NCBI GenBank assembly: GCA_964291365.2
Contig: OZ219985.1
Span: forward strand, 62,001-126,000
Source: JBDWFY01 sp964291365
GTDB taxonomy: Bacteria; Pseudomonadota; Alphaproteobacteria; Rhizobiales; Stappiaceae
DNA: 64,000 nucleotides
Direction of reading: 5' to 3'
In this document: piece after piece, positions 32,350-46,267 of the stretch
Layout: every line of letters begins with the position of its first letter
How positions within the stretch are numbered: the first letter of the stretch is position 1
The notes under the pieces: generated by a model
Seen by the model: the letters and a program-made list of their open reading frames with translations, nothing else
The model's database searches: none
Told to the model about the DNA's origin: nothing
Program-made: the position numbers and the translations under genes

Positions 32350-32976
32350 CGTCCGTGAGCTATCTTGATGACAGTTCAAAACTTCAGCTAGCTCTCCCAT
32401 TCACGGCTTCGACCTTGTGCTGGGCTAGCGCGCACCACAGTATGATCCGTAACTACTCTCTGATTGGTCCAGCGCGCGCCGCGCTTCAGTAGGAGTGCAA
32501 ATTACTGTAAGAGAGCAAATTAAGAAAATAATCGCACTCCTACTCTATTGGACTTTTGTATAGAGACAAAATAATTATATGATTAATATTCTTATTACAT
32601 TATTAAAGCATGTTACTAGCTATACAGCGATCAAGCATGGTTATAATTTTTTTTTCTATAATACTTTATGCATTGAATATGCACAGGATACACAAATAGC
32701 AATAAGCTAATAACAAAGTGCACCCAAAACTGAGTATTAAATAACAATGATGATTGTACTGTTATAATAATATAGTAGTAACTTAATAATTAAACTAATG
32801 TATGTGAACGTAGATGGTACTTGAAGGAATGATATGAGGTGGAGGAGTTTATAACATCTTTAGATAAGGAATTCCACAAAGAAGTGGTGTGTGGTACAAA
32901 GGAGTAAAAGTAAGGATTTGTGTGAGCAAAAGGGACTTGGAGCTCAAGTTGGTGTGAATTTCAACCAGATAAAATA
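32350..32976. other. Intergenic, no gene recognised
   Basis: No coding signal. A stretch near 32,605 (AAAGCATGTTACTAGCTATA, then CAGCGATCAAGCATGG) repeats one at about 30,842, so copies of the collagen downstream region extend here. Confidence 0.45.
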
Positions 32977-33135
32977 TTATTCCGTAGTTCGAAACTGCCT
33001 GTCCTTCACAAGATGCAGATTCCAAACTTGGCAGCCATTTTCAAGATGCGGTCTAACGAGAGAAAGATATAGCTGTTTTAGAGCATCTTGGCTTACATTG
33101 CCATAGAATCGTCTGTATATCAATAGTTCATGTGA
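32977..33135 (-). mobile_element. LINE reverse-transcriptase C-terminal fragment
   Basis: On -, the translation RRFYGNVSQDALKQLYLSLV followed by RPHLENGCQVWNLHLVKD matches the post-catalytic region of CR1/Jockey-type reverse transcriptases (usual form LVRPHLEYGCQVW). It belongs to a different element from the LINEs at 16.5 and 56.5 kb. The rest is missing. Confidence 0.7.
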
Positions 33136-33779
33136 TAGTATTACATACTTAATACTTAATAATAATATAGCATTCTTATTATAGCAATGTATAATATTTT
33201 GTATGATTACAGTTAAGATCAAAGGCACCGCCTGTAGTCTATACAACGTATATTACACAGTAGTAACTGCTAGCCATGGTATAGCTGCCTGGCTGTGGTA
33301 TATTAGGGAAGTTATACCATGGGTAGCGACAAGGTGTTAGTGTATACATATAGTACAAGCCACTTATACTATAGCCTTATCGTGGTATATTGAATTGCAT
33401 GTTCGAGACACGTGTACCACTCTAGGCTATAGTGAACACAGACTATAGATCCATGGACTGTAAAGTAATTCACGATGTTCACACACTCAAATACATTAAA
33501 TTTTATATTAGTCTAAGATCCACTGTGCCACTGTTAAGTATATTATAGCTATTCACAATGTTCACACAATCCTATTTTTATGATCTTTATGCTATAGATC
33601 TACTGATATAGCAATTCACGATGTTCAATCATGATTGTATTATCGTACCCATTCATGATGTTCACACATACATGTATACACTATTACTGTATAACAGATC
33701 CACTGTGTACACTGATTGAGCTGTCATTCACAATGTTCACACACTTGAATACATTTATATTAGTTCCACTGTTAAGTAA

Positions 33780-33925
33780 AATAGCCATTCACAATGTTCA
33801 CAATGTTCACAGTATTCACAGTATTCACAATGTTCACAATGTTCACAGTATTCACAGTATTCACAATGTTCACATATTAATATATGAATGGTTGATGCCA
33901 TTGTGTTCACAATGCTCACAATGTT
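33780..33925. repeat. 9-bp minisatellite TTCACA(A/G)T(A/G)
   Basis: Tandem 9-mers TTCACAATG and TTCACAGTA run from about 33,785 to 33,872, with further scattered units at 33,480-33,740 and 33,907-33,930. Because the unit is a multiple of three, one frame stays open and spells alternating VHN and IHS; this is not a gene. Confidence 0.85.
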
Positions 33926-33930
33926 CACAC

Positions 33931-36461
33931 TCATGATGAAAGGATCATAATAGGAACTGCTCTGTAAGCCAGTCTGCTCCCCCTATCTGAGCACTATCCT
34001 CTGGCAAGTGTGTCACATACATAAATCTTATTCATGATCTTACTAACTTTCCTGAAGTATCGATGGAAAGATGGTTCTTCCACTATAGCAGCATAGAGCC
34101 AACAATACTCTATATATTGTGCCGCATCGTAAAACTGCCACACAACACAATTCCTCAACTCTTACTGTCCAAAAAAACTGATTGGAACTCGCTACCAACA
34201 GCAAATGCATGTGCACATGGCGACCCTGAACTCAACTGCCTCATTCAAACATGCAGTCATGGAACACTGCCCTTCATGTATCCCCAGGTGCATGTGATAA
34301 ACAGAAAGTAATAATATTATGTTATAGTATTCACATAATTATTAATTGTACTGCTCCAATTCAACATACAGCATTCACATGCACTGTTCATGCCGTTCAA
34401 ATGTGTCATCCAATATTATTTTAAATTTTACAGAGCTGTTGTATAGTGACCACCTGTATAATATTATATGTGGGCCATTTGATAGGAAAAGGGCTTTAAA
34501 CAACTAATTAGTGCATTTTTTGATTGCTAAATATTGCATTGCCTAGTGAATAGAAATCAATCCCAGCATCTTGAAACACCCAAATGTCTTTTGCAAACTA
34601 TGTTAAAAATAATTAACTTTAGTTTAATGTTACGTTGAATGAATTTGGAGAGAAAGTTTTAACACTGCATAAAGTTGTATGGGAGTTACAAAGTTGACTT
34701 CACTATTATGTCACCTTAAAGTTACTAGAAGACCTGATATTGAACCCAGAACTTGTTTGTGGTCATCAAAGTTAAATGCACACAAACACAATTAATGATG
34801 TTTTTCACCCAAAGGGCCCTTTTCCCACAAAATGGCCCATAATAATTATTATACATAAAGCAACCACTTCCCTATAATAGCCAATCGTTTCCTGCATGTT
34901 TTCTCTGGATGATCCATTTACACTTGTTTTACATGATAAACCACCAGTCTAATCAGACTAATGCGGCCAATAATTTCATCCTAAAGGTGGTCCCTAAGGC
35001 GTATAATTGTTTTCTGAGCAAAGTGAATTAGATAGTAAGTAAGCTAGCTCTTACTGTTGCCATATCACTTACATGCATAGAGGTAATTTTCAAGCGCTGT
35101 AAGCACATGACATATGGTAGGTAGCTATAGTAATTGTATTCTGGAGGACTGGTGCAGCGCTGCCTGGAAGGGAGATGACTGGCTGAATCCAGTTTGTGCT
35201 GGTCTGGACCAGTATACAGGTAACTATGCAGGTATTAAAAGGGGATGCAAGGGCTGTATGTAGCCACTCTCGCAACAGTTCTTGTTGCTGTCCAGCAAAT
35301 TTTTTATCAGGTATCTATGTTTCATTCCTTCATAGCGTACAATATCATGTTCTGTTGTGACTAAAATTCAGCTTAGGACCTAAGTCACTGACATTGGAAC
35401 CTAACTCGATCGGCTTAGGACCTAAGGTATGGACATAAGAATTAAAGTTAGCTTAGGACCTAGCAAGCTACTGAATTAGAATAGATATGTCTGTAGCTGA
35501 TGAAGCTCAGGAGCTGAGCCACATCACAAACCAGGCTCAGTGTCTAAGCCACAAACTACTCAAACAAAACCACTAGCCAACTTGAGATACAAACCACATG
35601 ATCAACTGCTCAGCCCAATTAAGGTACCTCAGCCTAATTAAGAGCTATTATAATAATTACATTGTATGTTGTCTATTATAGAGGGATTGTGACATCACAG
35701 GATCATGGCATAGTTCAAGTTCATGATCATCCTTCATCTTTACTCCATCATTAAGTTTTTGCCAATCAGTCCCCATAATTAGGCTGGTGCACATTATGCT
35801 GGCATAATTTTTAGAATAATAGGGCACTGCCAGGAACAAAGCATAAAGCTGGAATAATAGGGGGAAACCCAGCATAATGTCACATGTAGCGGAGGTTAAT
35901 TAGAAACCATTGCTAATCCAGCATGAAAATGGCAGATTTGATTGCACCAGGCCCTAGCGGCAGTTCTCTTTATGAGAGTACTAGTAATGATTAGTAGTTC
36001 TGGTGAGAGTTTGTGTTTGAATGAAGAAGAAAGTTCTAGTAGTATTAATGGTATTCCAGCTGAAAAAATCTAAAATTGTGTTACATCATTAATTTTATGC
36101 GTTGACTCAATTTTTTAAAATAAATTCATGAGAATAATCGGGTGGTAGTATGGGAATAATAGGTTAAAATATGAAGAATTGCGGAATAGAATAATAGGCA
36201 AGAAAAAAAGCATAATGTGCTCAAGCCTACCCATAATAATCACATCATTGACATTATTCAGCTTCATTCACAAAACATGTTCAAAACGTGTGTATGCTAA
36301 TATTATTCTATACTCCTATGTATACAGCGAATGAATACACATAGTTGCTTAAATTCCTGCATGCATACATTAATTTTATTCATGATAATAATAATTATTA
36401 CAAGAAACAGTACATATTATGAGATTAACAGTCTATATTATGTTTCCTGGTCAGGGATGTA
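33931..36461. other. Intergenic, no gene recognised
   Basis: AT-rich and non-coding in appearance. Contains three copies of GCTTAGGACCTA within 100 bp (35,371, 35,413 and 35,451). Confidence 0.45.
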
Positions 36462-36668
36462 TCTCCCAAAAAGCCCAAAGTTGAGAGGTAGAGGCTCTCA
36501 GCTGCAGGATCATCAGGTTTATCTCCCCTGCAGAATTTATTATTAATTAATAGCAACCAGCTAACAATCATGCCGATACCTCTTCTTCTCCAAATTCTGC
36601 AGGGGAGATAAACCTGATGATCCTGCAGCTGAGAGCCTCTACCTCTCAACTTTGGCCTTTTTGGGAGA
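36462..36668. mobile_element. Fold-back element, two 77-bp arms
   Basis: 36,462-36,538 and 36,592-36,668 are reverse complements with one visible mismatch (TCTCCCAAAAAGCCCAAAG against TCTCCCAAAAAGGCCAAAG), separated by a 53-bp spacer. No clear target duplication. Such near-identical arms indicate a recent origin or gene conversion between arms. Confidence 0.75.
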
Positions 36669-38200
36669 CGTTGGAATGACTGTGCATTTACAATAGCAGG
36701 CATGTAGCTAGTGTGGTCCAATTTTCCACTGGGTTTGTTAGTAGTTTGACAGCATTCCAAGACTTTTCCAGTTCTGATAGATGCATGGTCTCTAGCAGAC
36801 GAAACAAACTTGCATTTGACTACTATGAAAAGTGGTTGTCGGGCAAGATCATTATTAGAAATGCATGCAGTCAAATCAATAGACATACAATTATTGTAAT
36901 AATGCTTAGATACAGTAAGCTGACAGAGGTCCTTGGTTTGATGGTATGCAGTTAATCATGTGACAATTGTATCTCAATTGTTAAGTAGGCTAGTGGTGTT
37001 TAGTAGTCTATGACTTAAATCCTATCATTTGGCTTGTAGTTGTGGCTCAATCAATGGATGTGGCAGAGCTCCTAATTTGATTGCTAGGATGTAAGTTGGC
37101 ATGAAGGAGCATATGATTCTGATCAGGATGATTCTGATTGTCATGATTCTGATCAATAAATACGGCATAGTGCAAGCATAGTACATACATAGTGCATACA
37201 TAGTGCATGAGCATGTGACTTATCCTTGATTTGATTGCCTAATTATGACTTTATTTTCAATCCTGAATTTACCGATCAAGTACACAGAGATAATATACTA
37301 GTGAATATCAAAACATCAGATACTTTAATCCTGCATGTCAATTTGGTGTGCTGTATACTTATCAAATTATGACCAGCTAATGATATAATTGGCCTGGAAG
37401 GTCATGAATGATAGGCTTTTCATCCCCTATGTTTTCAGTGCCGGGACTCATCAGCAGGCTGCACTTAGAATGACAAAACATCAACATTAATTTTGGATAA
37501 ACTTTGCAATCCTCAATCTTGATATTATTTTGTGGTTATCCACTTAAAACTGTACGTGTTCTTCAACTTTAGACACTCATCTGATTCAGTAAAATTATGT
37601 ACCCAACACCACCACCTGCAGGACAGGTGGCCAATCTGCAGCTGAATCTCAAGGTAGCTATAGGTAAAAATTAATTAATACTGAATTACTAAACTGTAAT
37701 GTATTATAATTATACAGCTAGTAGCACTGTTTATGATTATCAATAAGCAACTGTCTCATTACACATACTGTGATACTGTGATCTATTGTACAGGAAGTGT
37801 GGTTTGCTGTCTATAATTTATTTGTACTAGCAAATTAATTATAGCCACTACCTAGCTCAATATTGTAATTCTCTACTCCACTTAGTGGATTGAGCAGTAA
37901 TTCATTGGGAAAATTAGCTCCAGGAAGCTTTTACATATTTCATCACTGGCTTGTTTATTTCCTGTATGCATTACGTACTGACATTGATGTATAAGCTCAT
38001 TAATTATTGTTCATTGTACCTTTAACATCTCATCTCTGGCTGCATTTGATGTAGCTAGTTGTAATCAATGTGGTTGCACTAGAAATATATGTAGGAGTGT
38101 GACAACAGAGCATAATCCTTGAACACACAAGGTTATAGAATTGAGTATGTTTTACCTGAACATCTTCATTTTACACAGCATTGCTTCTTTTTGCCTCTTC
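36669..38200. other. Intergenic, no gene recognised
   Basis: No convincing coding frame. A small cluster of GATTCTGAT repeats lies at about 37,115-37,160. Confidence 0.45.
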
Positions 38201-38209
38201 CTCCATGTA

Positions 38210-38560
38210 TTACTTATTGCATGGGCTCAAGTGCCACACGTAGAATATTTGCACTGTAGTGGTTTAGAGCCCGAGGGCCGCAGGCCTGAGGGCCGCAGGC
38301 CTGAGGGATCTAAGCCAATACAGTGCCAATAACCGCAGTGTGGCACGAGAGAAGCCCATGCAATAACTAATTTGTTGTATGAAGGTTGGGCCTATCTACC
38401 ACTAACTGTCTGAGTCTACGTAAACTACTACAACACTTGGTTGAACAGCTGGCCCTAATTGATATATGGCACTTCCAATATATACCACAGTGCCATATGT
38501 ATGGTTATTGGCACTGCGGTACTTTGATCTTGTAAGGCTTCATACAACAAATTAGGTTTA
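38210..38560. repeat. Adjacent inverted repeats with CAGTGCCAATAACC boxes
   Basis: TTGCATGGGCT...GTGCCACAC at about 38,217 pairs with GTGTGGCACGAGAGAAGCCCATGCAA at 38,338-38,363. CTAATTTGTTGTATGAAG at 38,368 pairs exactly with 38,538-38,555. CAGTGCCAATAACC occurs in both orientations in between. A short GC-rich tandem (GAGGGCCGCAGGCCT, two units) lies at 38,272. Probably two old MITEs side by side. Confidence 0.55.
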
Positions 38561-38649
38561 TCGAGACACATTGGGCACTTTAAACAGTCTTCAGCTATAC
38601 ATCCAGGACATGTGCCACATCTTCTTCTGTTCTTTCCTTCAAGTAGTTA

Positions 38650-39476
38650 GCGTAAACTCTCGATTATCGGCCGACATCTATTATCGGCCACCCAATTTAC
38701 GGAAAGTTTACGTTCCTTTTACGGGAAATAGCTATACGGAACCCCACGAAGGGAGGCCAAAGTAGCCACAGTTTATGGAACGAGGATCGCTCTTCAAAGC
38801 TTTCTGAGGCTATCTTTATGAACTGGTGAGTTACTTCTACATCCAAACTAGTCGATAGAGAGTTGGAGTGGCGTACACACTGAGGTAAGTTCGAAGTCCA
38901 GGGACCCGATGCTTATTTTGGCATGTATAGGCCTACTTTCTTGCTAATACCCCGTATTTACTATCAACTTACCTTTGTTTCAGGTCTTACTATCTAAACA
39001 CAAGGCAAGGACAGCACAAAGATCGACAAAGAACTCCGAAATAGTTATTAACTAGCTTGATAGGTGTCAAATTAATCGATTATTTACTCATCATGCCAAA
39101 ATAGCACATAAGAATTCGACCATTACTTCTGGTAAGGGGTAGTCTGACCTGCTTGTTAACGTGGTAGTGCTGAAAAATTGTGATTTTGTACTGATAAATA
39201 GTTATAACACATTTTAACGGTTCAGTCGATAATCGTGAATAGAAAAATGTATTGGCGGCCGATGATTGATGTTGGTGGACGATAATCGAGGATGGACTAG
39301 GGGTCCTTTTCGTGACCATAACTCAGAAGTCGTTAGTATGAGGGAATTTTTAACTGTACAGCAGCTTGAAGGAGTAAATGGCCGTCATGTAGAACTTTGA
39401 GCTGGCTTCTAGAAGTGTTCCAAACAGGAGTTATGAAGCCAGGCACAAACCTCGGCCGTTAATCGAGAGTTTATGC
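38650..39476. mobile_element. 827-bp pogo/Tc1-like non-autonomous element, TA TSD
   Basis: Left end GCGTAAACTCTCGATTATCG and complemented right end GCATAAACTCTCGATTAACG, directly flanked by TA (38,648-38,649 and 39,477-39,478). Additional internal GATTATCGGCC motifs repeat near the ends. TA target sites with such termini fit the Tc1/mariner/pogo superfamily; no transposase is inside. Both outermost dinucleotides are GC, which predicts TA-GC-TA excision footprints. Confidence 0.65.
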
Positions 39477-39478
39477 TA

Positions 39479-39977
39479 CATGTAGCTACGTTGACAAAAT
39501 AAAAATATGCATGAACACACCTAGCTACGTACACAATGTTATATACTTGTGATTTCACTGTACATATATGTGTATTCTAAGGACATGAAACTTACCTGTG
39601 ATTAGCTACTTCCTGAGATGGGGCATAAGATTCACTTATATTCTGTGTACCCCCTTAGCTACTGAGTTGGCTCTTGCTGGCCCATGTTTTGTGGCAGCTG
39701 TTTCTGGTTGGGTTGTTGCTGTCACGTAACAAATAAGTTTATTTAAAGCCACTGTTTAGCTATGAACGTGCTTACTTTCTTTGAGCCATTTGTTTTAGGG
39801 CTTTTCTTGCTGCCTGTTGAGCATATGTTAGCAGGATAAACACTTTCAGGATAAACTTCACTTTCATAGTATAGTACATGTATAGCTATTATATAAAGCA
39901 TATACATGCAAGTCGATCAGTGTTGTCTGCATGGCAGTAGGGCATGGGTTGGCGCAAGTCCAGTGTCACAGGACAGA
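39479..39977. other. Intergenic before copy B, no gene recognised
   Basis: No coding signal. In a tandem arrangement this would be the end of unit 1; its match would lie left of the window. Confidence 0.45.
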
Positions 39978-41753
39978 ACCTTCCCCCAGAAATTTTCTCC
40001 GGGGGAGAGAATATCCAAAGGACAAGCACTCCCCCCAGAGTGAAGTTTCCTAGGAAAATTTCTCCCCCTCTAGCTAGTAAAAATCCTCCCCCCTGCGAAC
40101 AGAGACTAACAATGTTAGCTACACGAACTCATAACTTTCACCCTCATGCATGAAGATAACACTGTGCCATGCATAATTTAAACAATTCAAGATTATGCAT
40201 ATGCAAATGATCGACATTCTCACGATGGATAACAATGATACCAAGGCAAAATCATGGTTCTTTATCAGAAATAATTGCTAGATCATCTGATATTTTATGC
40301 ATTCTCTGGACAAAAGGTAGGTCACTAGTACATGAAGGTAATTACATGTACTGGGCTTGGAGGGGGTGAGCCCTGTATCTCCCACCCCTAGATCTGCTCC
40401 TGTAACTCCATCGTGTTCAATTGCATGCACTGAATTATGAGACATTGAGTTGAGATGATCACTTAGTCTTATCTGACTACCATGCATGCAGCAAATCACC
40501 CAGCTGACAGCATGGTAGCCATCACACTATCAACAAGACAGCAGCATACTTAGTAATTAGATTGTTACCCGTTCTGCGTACCATGCGAGTTCGATCGGCT
40601 CCACCCAACTGGATTGCAATTAATATACAGTCTACCTTGCAGATTTACTGCTTTAGGCTCCTGGTAAGCTTTCCAGTGCAGAGTATCATACATAAAATCT
40701 AGTAACAGCGATCGTGACCTTACACCTGCACCCCGGAGAAAATTTCCTAGCCCGGGGCGGAGCCATTTTCCTAGTTTCATAAACGGATAGAAACTCCGGG
40801 GGGAGGAAGTATCCTTAGACCGCTACCTCCGGGGAGGAAATTTTACCCGGAGCCCGTACTCTATGATACCGGGCCAGTGTCCGAGTGCAGTTCAACCGTC
40901 GAGTTGGTGCCTATTGAAACGATGAGGGGGGACCTGGAAATAGGGTTCAGCCAATGTGCCAACCAATGTGGCAACCTTGAACCTGAAAGTGGGAGGTTTC
41001 AATTTAAGGTAGGACTTTGATTAAATGGAAATTGCGGGGGTGGATAAGAGCAGTGGACACCTAAACCACATCAAAGGCATCAGTGAAGTGCAAGATGTCT
41101 AACCACGTCCATTTAATTACCCCTGCCAAAGGGGTGTGGCTGCTAAGGCCGGATGTGTTCATTTAATATTCTCCAAGGACCGGAAGCTAGGCCAGGCCAG
41201 ACCACACTCACAGCAACACCATCCTGTGCCTCAAGGACCCCCTTTCTCAATCAGGTGTTGGCTGGCCACCGGAAGTCCATCGGAAGCCCACAAACAATCC
41301 CACAAAAACCACACAGCTTTCACAGAGCCAAAATGCACACAATTCCATCACGATTGTTCCACCACACCGCCCACACAAGAGCTCACCTCATTTCCTGTGT
41401 GGGCGGAGCAACACCACCTCTTCACAACTACACCCACTTCACACCTTCGTTGCCTTTCCTCCGGCCCTACAGTCCGTACAATCACACTGGTGTAGTCTGC
41501 CTCATTAACTGCCATGGCCTCACCTTTGACCTCCTGCCACGCCCACCAAGGCACCTGGCAAGGGGTCAGAGGTCACACCGGACGGGGGACACGCCCACCT
41601 GTCGCACGTCACGGTTGTGGGCCCCACAAGTGAAGCATGGGCCTGCAAATGCCGCGCCCAACCGGAACCAATAAAACCTGCATTAAAGCGTGCACACACA
41701 CTGCACGCATGACTTGGGACACGCCCACAAGCTAAATTAGGCATAATTGGCCT

Positions 41754-41784
<31 letters not shown>

Positions 41785-43021
41785 GTGCCAGCGGTTAATA
41801 GTTAAGAAAGAATGCTTTGATCTTGCTTTGATGTGGGCAATTACCGGTCTTTTCTTCAGGAGCCACGTCCGGTCGCTAAATCACTCGCATAATGCTCCCT
41901 AGCCCCTCCTGACCACGCCCACCTCCGACCACAATATTCGTATGGCTTCGTTGACCACGCCCCTCCACGAATCGCTAATTAAATTAGTGATTTCCGATCC
42001 TCCCCATTTTTAATTAAGGTCCCACCTTAAATCTTGACTTCACCAGTTTCGTGTCAGATCATTAGATCAAATCATAGATAATAGAGAGTAGGGAGAGAAT
42101 TTTTACTAGAGGGGGAGAAATTTTCCTCTCTATTATCTATGATCAAATATCAGCCACGCGATTTTATTTTTATTTTGGGCGCAGTTTGGAGGTCAACGGT
42201 CAACCTTAACCCCTTTGGTGCGAAATATCAAATCATGCAGCACACTGAGACTGAACGTGAAAAGGAATGTAGGTGTAGGAAAAGCTGTTGAGTACATATA
42301 AGTCTAAGTATGTATATGTAAGATAATGGCTTATGAGCCTTACCTATCTGGGGGGCCTTCCAAGCCACTTGGTAATAAAGGCCCCCCAGATAGATGATTA
42401 TAATTAACTTGGCTGAACCAAAATAATTTATGAGCAGTCAGGTTTGAAACCGTTTGATTATTGTACAGGTGATATGCTATCCAAGAGAACAAGCTTAATT
42501 AGAAAGGCTCCTTCACCAAAGGATATCGTAAACTTGACCATGAAGACAAGCAGCATCTGCCGCACTCAGACTCAAGTACATCATATTTGTCAAGCTCATA
42601 TCTGACTGAAAGCAAGAAGGGGCTGGTCAATCGCCTATAGATCCCGTGTCACGGAGGAATGCATTTCTGGTGTGTGTTAATTAGAATGGTACGCTGGAAA
42701 TGAACTTGTGCATTTTTTATTGTCAAGAGTATAATTATTAGGAAGAGTGTGCAACACACACAATAGTAGTGAAAACATGGATTTGATGTCACAGCTGCAG
42801 TAGTAGTGGGGTGTGAATATGGTTAGCAGCTACTTAAAGTACAGCGCTACAGCCACAAAATCCATGTACACTGTCTGCCAGTAGTGCATCTGCAGTGTGG
42901 CTTCATCCGGGCCTATCACTACACATCTGTGGTGTACTAGTACATGCAATACAAGGTGTTGCAACCACGCGGTGACGTCAAATGCAGAAAGAGATGTTTT
43001 CACTACTACTATGTGTATTAC

Positions 43022-43500
43022 TAGTCTCGCAAGCCACACCCTCTAATCACTGCGAGAGAGAGGGTCTGGTGAACGTGCGTACAACGAGTTGTTCTGCGAC
43101 AAGATCTTGTCACGTCCAATCATAACACGGCATGTTGATCATGTGACATTACGTCATTGTCTAGTAGCCGTGTAAAATATTGCGCGTGTTGTAAAAATGT
43201 GCAAATGTGTACGTGTGGAGCTGGAGCGACGTGATCGATCGCGTCAGATCAGAAGATAGTGCTATGGCCGATGCTTCGAGAAGTTCGATCTTGTTCTCGA
43301 TCTTTTGTGCTACTATAATAATACGCGCACGTGTGCGCACTAATATTACACGACTGGCGGCGCGAAAATGTGCTGCTGAGCGCGCGCCGCGGAAGATAAT
43401 TAAAAGTGCAATTATTGCATTCCAGCAGAACAACTCGTTGTACGCACGTTCACCAGACCCTCTCTCTCGCAGTGATTAGAGGGTGTGGCTTGCGAGACTA
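43022..43500. mobile_element. MULE-type MITE, 76-bp TIRs, 9-bp TSD (copy B)
   Basis: Second copy of the 479-bp MITE, flanked by GTGTATTAC at 43,013-43,021 and 43,501-43,509. Here the two 76-bp TIRs appear identical, whereas copy A has two mismatches, so B is closer to the founder at these sites. The insertion predates the split of the two copies because both share the same target site. Confidence 0.85.
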
Positions 43501-43649
43501 GTGTATTACACACTCTTCCTACAGTGCGCGCCAATCAGATTCAAGTACATTTGTCACATGACAACCAAAGTACATTACGTATGTTCATTATTACGCGCAA
43601 TGCGCGATTACAATTGTTTAGAGCAGAGAAACGTGCTAAGTAAAATGAC

Positions 43650-43931
43650 ATGGATGTCAAGTTGGCTTTGAGAGTAGTGACGGCTATACTGGAGTACGAA
43701 GAGTTGAAGGACAAGCAAAAAGAAGCTATAGAAGCATGTGCCGACAGAAAGGATGTGTTCGTGTCTCTACCTACAGGGTATGGCAAGTCATTGTGTTGCC
43801 AGATCTTGCCTGTTCTGTTTGACGCTCTTTATGGCCATCAGACACTGTCGTCGATCATAGTAGTAGTAACTGCAGCACAGCTGGCAGTGGACATTTTTAC
43901 ATTGTGCGGTTGCGTGATCCAGCAAGATTGA
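43650..43931 (+). pseudogene. RecQ-like helicase N-terminal fragment (copy B)
   Basis: Same 93-codon fragment as in copy A, differing at one visible residue (V for M just before SLPTGYGKS). The Walker A lysine is intact and the frame ends at the same place, so the truncation predates the duplication. A solo TIR-like sequence resembling the 479-bp MULE MITE (ending GTGAGACTAG) lies about 100 bp downstream, which may be what separated this exon from the rest of a helicase gene. Confidence 0.6.
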
Positions 43932-44358
43932 GAGCATGGTTGATCAATAAAATTACGCAGTTGCACAATAACAAGAGTATATTATAGTGCACGGTCGACA
44001 CGGGCTCTATAGGCGATTTACTAGACCCCTTCTCGCTTTTTGCGTTAGAGGGGCCTGGCCCGTGAGACTAGTGATGGTCTACTGGACTCAAATGGTGGGC
44101 ATTTAGTTGATTATACACACCACTAGCAAACTCCATTTAGTTGGGGGGGGGGGGGCTCTATAATGCATGATTTATTTGTGATATCAGTTTAAGAAAAATA
44201 ATTTAACAGGCCTGCCATAAAGTGGGTAACTTTGGAGAATTGGCTCTTAGTTGGTATAATTTGGTAGAAATTAAATTTGGTGATTGAATGCTGAAGATCA
44301 TAAATCTGGTGATTTTTGATAAATTCACTTTGCCAAGTTTCCTTCTATACGGTATCTA

Positions 44359-44442
44359 TATCCTCGTCCCCCAGTCCCTCCCAGTTTTTTAATGTTTCAC
44401 ACAGAAACATTGAAAAGCTTGGAGGGGCTAGGGACAAGGCTA
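44359..44442. mobile_element. 84-bp MULE-type mini-MITE (copy B)
   Basis: Same element and flanks as at 4365-4448, so the insertion predates the duplication. It consists almost entirely of the two TIRs of the TAGCCTCGTCCCC family. Confidence 0.65.
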
Positions 44443-45930
44443 CAGTATGTACATGTAGTACAATGTCATGTACATGTACTATGGCTGACCTTTATGCTCA
44501 GTCACTGGATACATGTAATTTCAATGTGTGTTGTCTAAAGACATTTGCCCACAGCATACTGTATAGTGGGAAATTTTCGCTGGTGCATATTTTCGCGGAG
44601 TTGCCTCCCAGCCCTTCAGAAGAAAATTTCATGGTTCTTAATTTTGCGTTAGCACTCTGGTGAGACCACACCCACCGATGGTCCATAATTAGCACTAGAT
44701 TGAAAAAATTTCGTGGTTCTTATTTTCGAGGGGGTCGATCTATCCGTGAAAACCGCGAAACTTTGCACCATACAAAAATTTCCCGCTATAGGGTACTACA
44801 TGTAGGTGTGGGTTATGATACTTGACATAAAGACCATACCACATGATTGCATATAGGTATTGGTCATTGCATGCCTACTTTTTCACCACTCCAGCTATTA
44901 GCGTTTTGGATATAAACAATTGCATGCCCTTGATCCTTCATGATCCAAGAACACACAATAAAGCTAGGGCCTTAATATCCTTGTGGGAAGTGATCATCAT
45001 TATTCTTTTGTATCACTCAGATCACAGACATCAGTTCGGAGCTGACTATCATACTTTATGAATGACATCGATGACTGAAAATGCTCTAAACTCTGGTCCA
45101 TAGCACAACATTCAGTGAGCAAAGAGCTCTGTAGAAACAACCTAGATTGTCTGTAGGAAATGCTTCTAGCATCACCTAATGGACATCAGAAACCACCCCC
45201 TATACCGCAGGATCAGTTTGGACCCTCTTTGCACTGATCTAGTATTATGTTGCACACACATTATGCTTGTACAAGTATCAAGTAAAATTTAGTTTTCAGT
45301 TGGTGAGATGAAGCTTCATGTATTGTAGGGTAGTTTAAGTTGAGCATAAATTCGTGCAGACTTTGGTGCATTGGCTGGAATGGTGTTCTTGATGCAACTG
45401 AATGTGTCCTGTGAGCTTTAGCACGCCCTATGTGGCACAGTACTGAGTTAAGTAGCTAATGGTAGAATTTCCTTTGAGTTTCATTAGCAGCAGTAGGCTA
45501 GCTGTCTTCAGTAAAGAGAGCAGCCTCGGCCAGCTTAGTACTACTACAGGGCCAGAGGCCATGGACATGACGCACAAGAGGAGGTACGAAATTATTAATA
45601 TTCCACGTGATTTGTGCGCATACCAATATGTGTGTCATCGTAGGTGTGTCCCTCATACAGTCGCTGTGCTGAAGCTCAAAAATTGTGGGATCCCCCTAGC
45701 TTAAATAGTGTAGTTTCGATCGCTGATCACGGCCATATATGTTTTGTTCGGGGATCCCGAGAGATCACCCTCGAAAATCGCCATTGAAGTTTTACTGTCA
45801 TAATATTAATATGGGGATAAAAAGTGATGACACAGCAGATTTCGGGGAGCACGTGATCATTTCCTACCTCCTCTGATGACGCACATTTACGTTATAGTCA
45901 CATGACCTGGCCCTTGGTATATATATATGG

Positions 45931-46267
45931 TCAAGAGTAGATTAGCCATAAGAGTGTTGAACTACTGCAGGCTCCATATAAAACGCGAAACGTCTGAATG
46001 ATGTCAGAAAATCAGATAATCAGCACAGTGAGTGTGTATCAGAAGTGGATGATGGGCAGATAAGCCTAGTATTGTGGCTTTCACTGGTGCAGCTGGCTAG
46101 TCAGTTAATGATATTCACAGAGCCAGCACTGCACTTACAGTTTACACAGCAACAGGTACAGTACATTGTGGCTAACCAAAGCAGCGTATGTGCAACGTTA
46201 TTCAGACGTTTCGCATTTATATGGGGCCTGCAGTAGTTCAACACTCTTATGGCTAATCTACTCTTGA
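45931..46267. mobile_element. 337-bp TIR element, ~68-bp TIRs (copy B)
   Basis: Same element at the same target site as in copy A, flanked by TATGG on both sides. Arm sequences differ from A at a few positions (for example GGCTCCAT against GGCCCCAT in the left arm). Confidence 0.75.

Noticed and set aside
33631..33936. 101-codon frame with VHNVHSIH repeats
   Set aside because: Produced by a 9-bp minisatellite; not a protein.
34063..34311. 82-codon frame with a KKTDWNSLPTA block reminiscent of LINE C-termini
   Set aside because: Only one short block resembles it; no neighbouring RT motifs on this strand.
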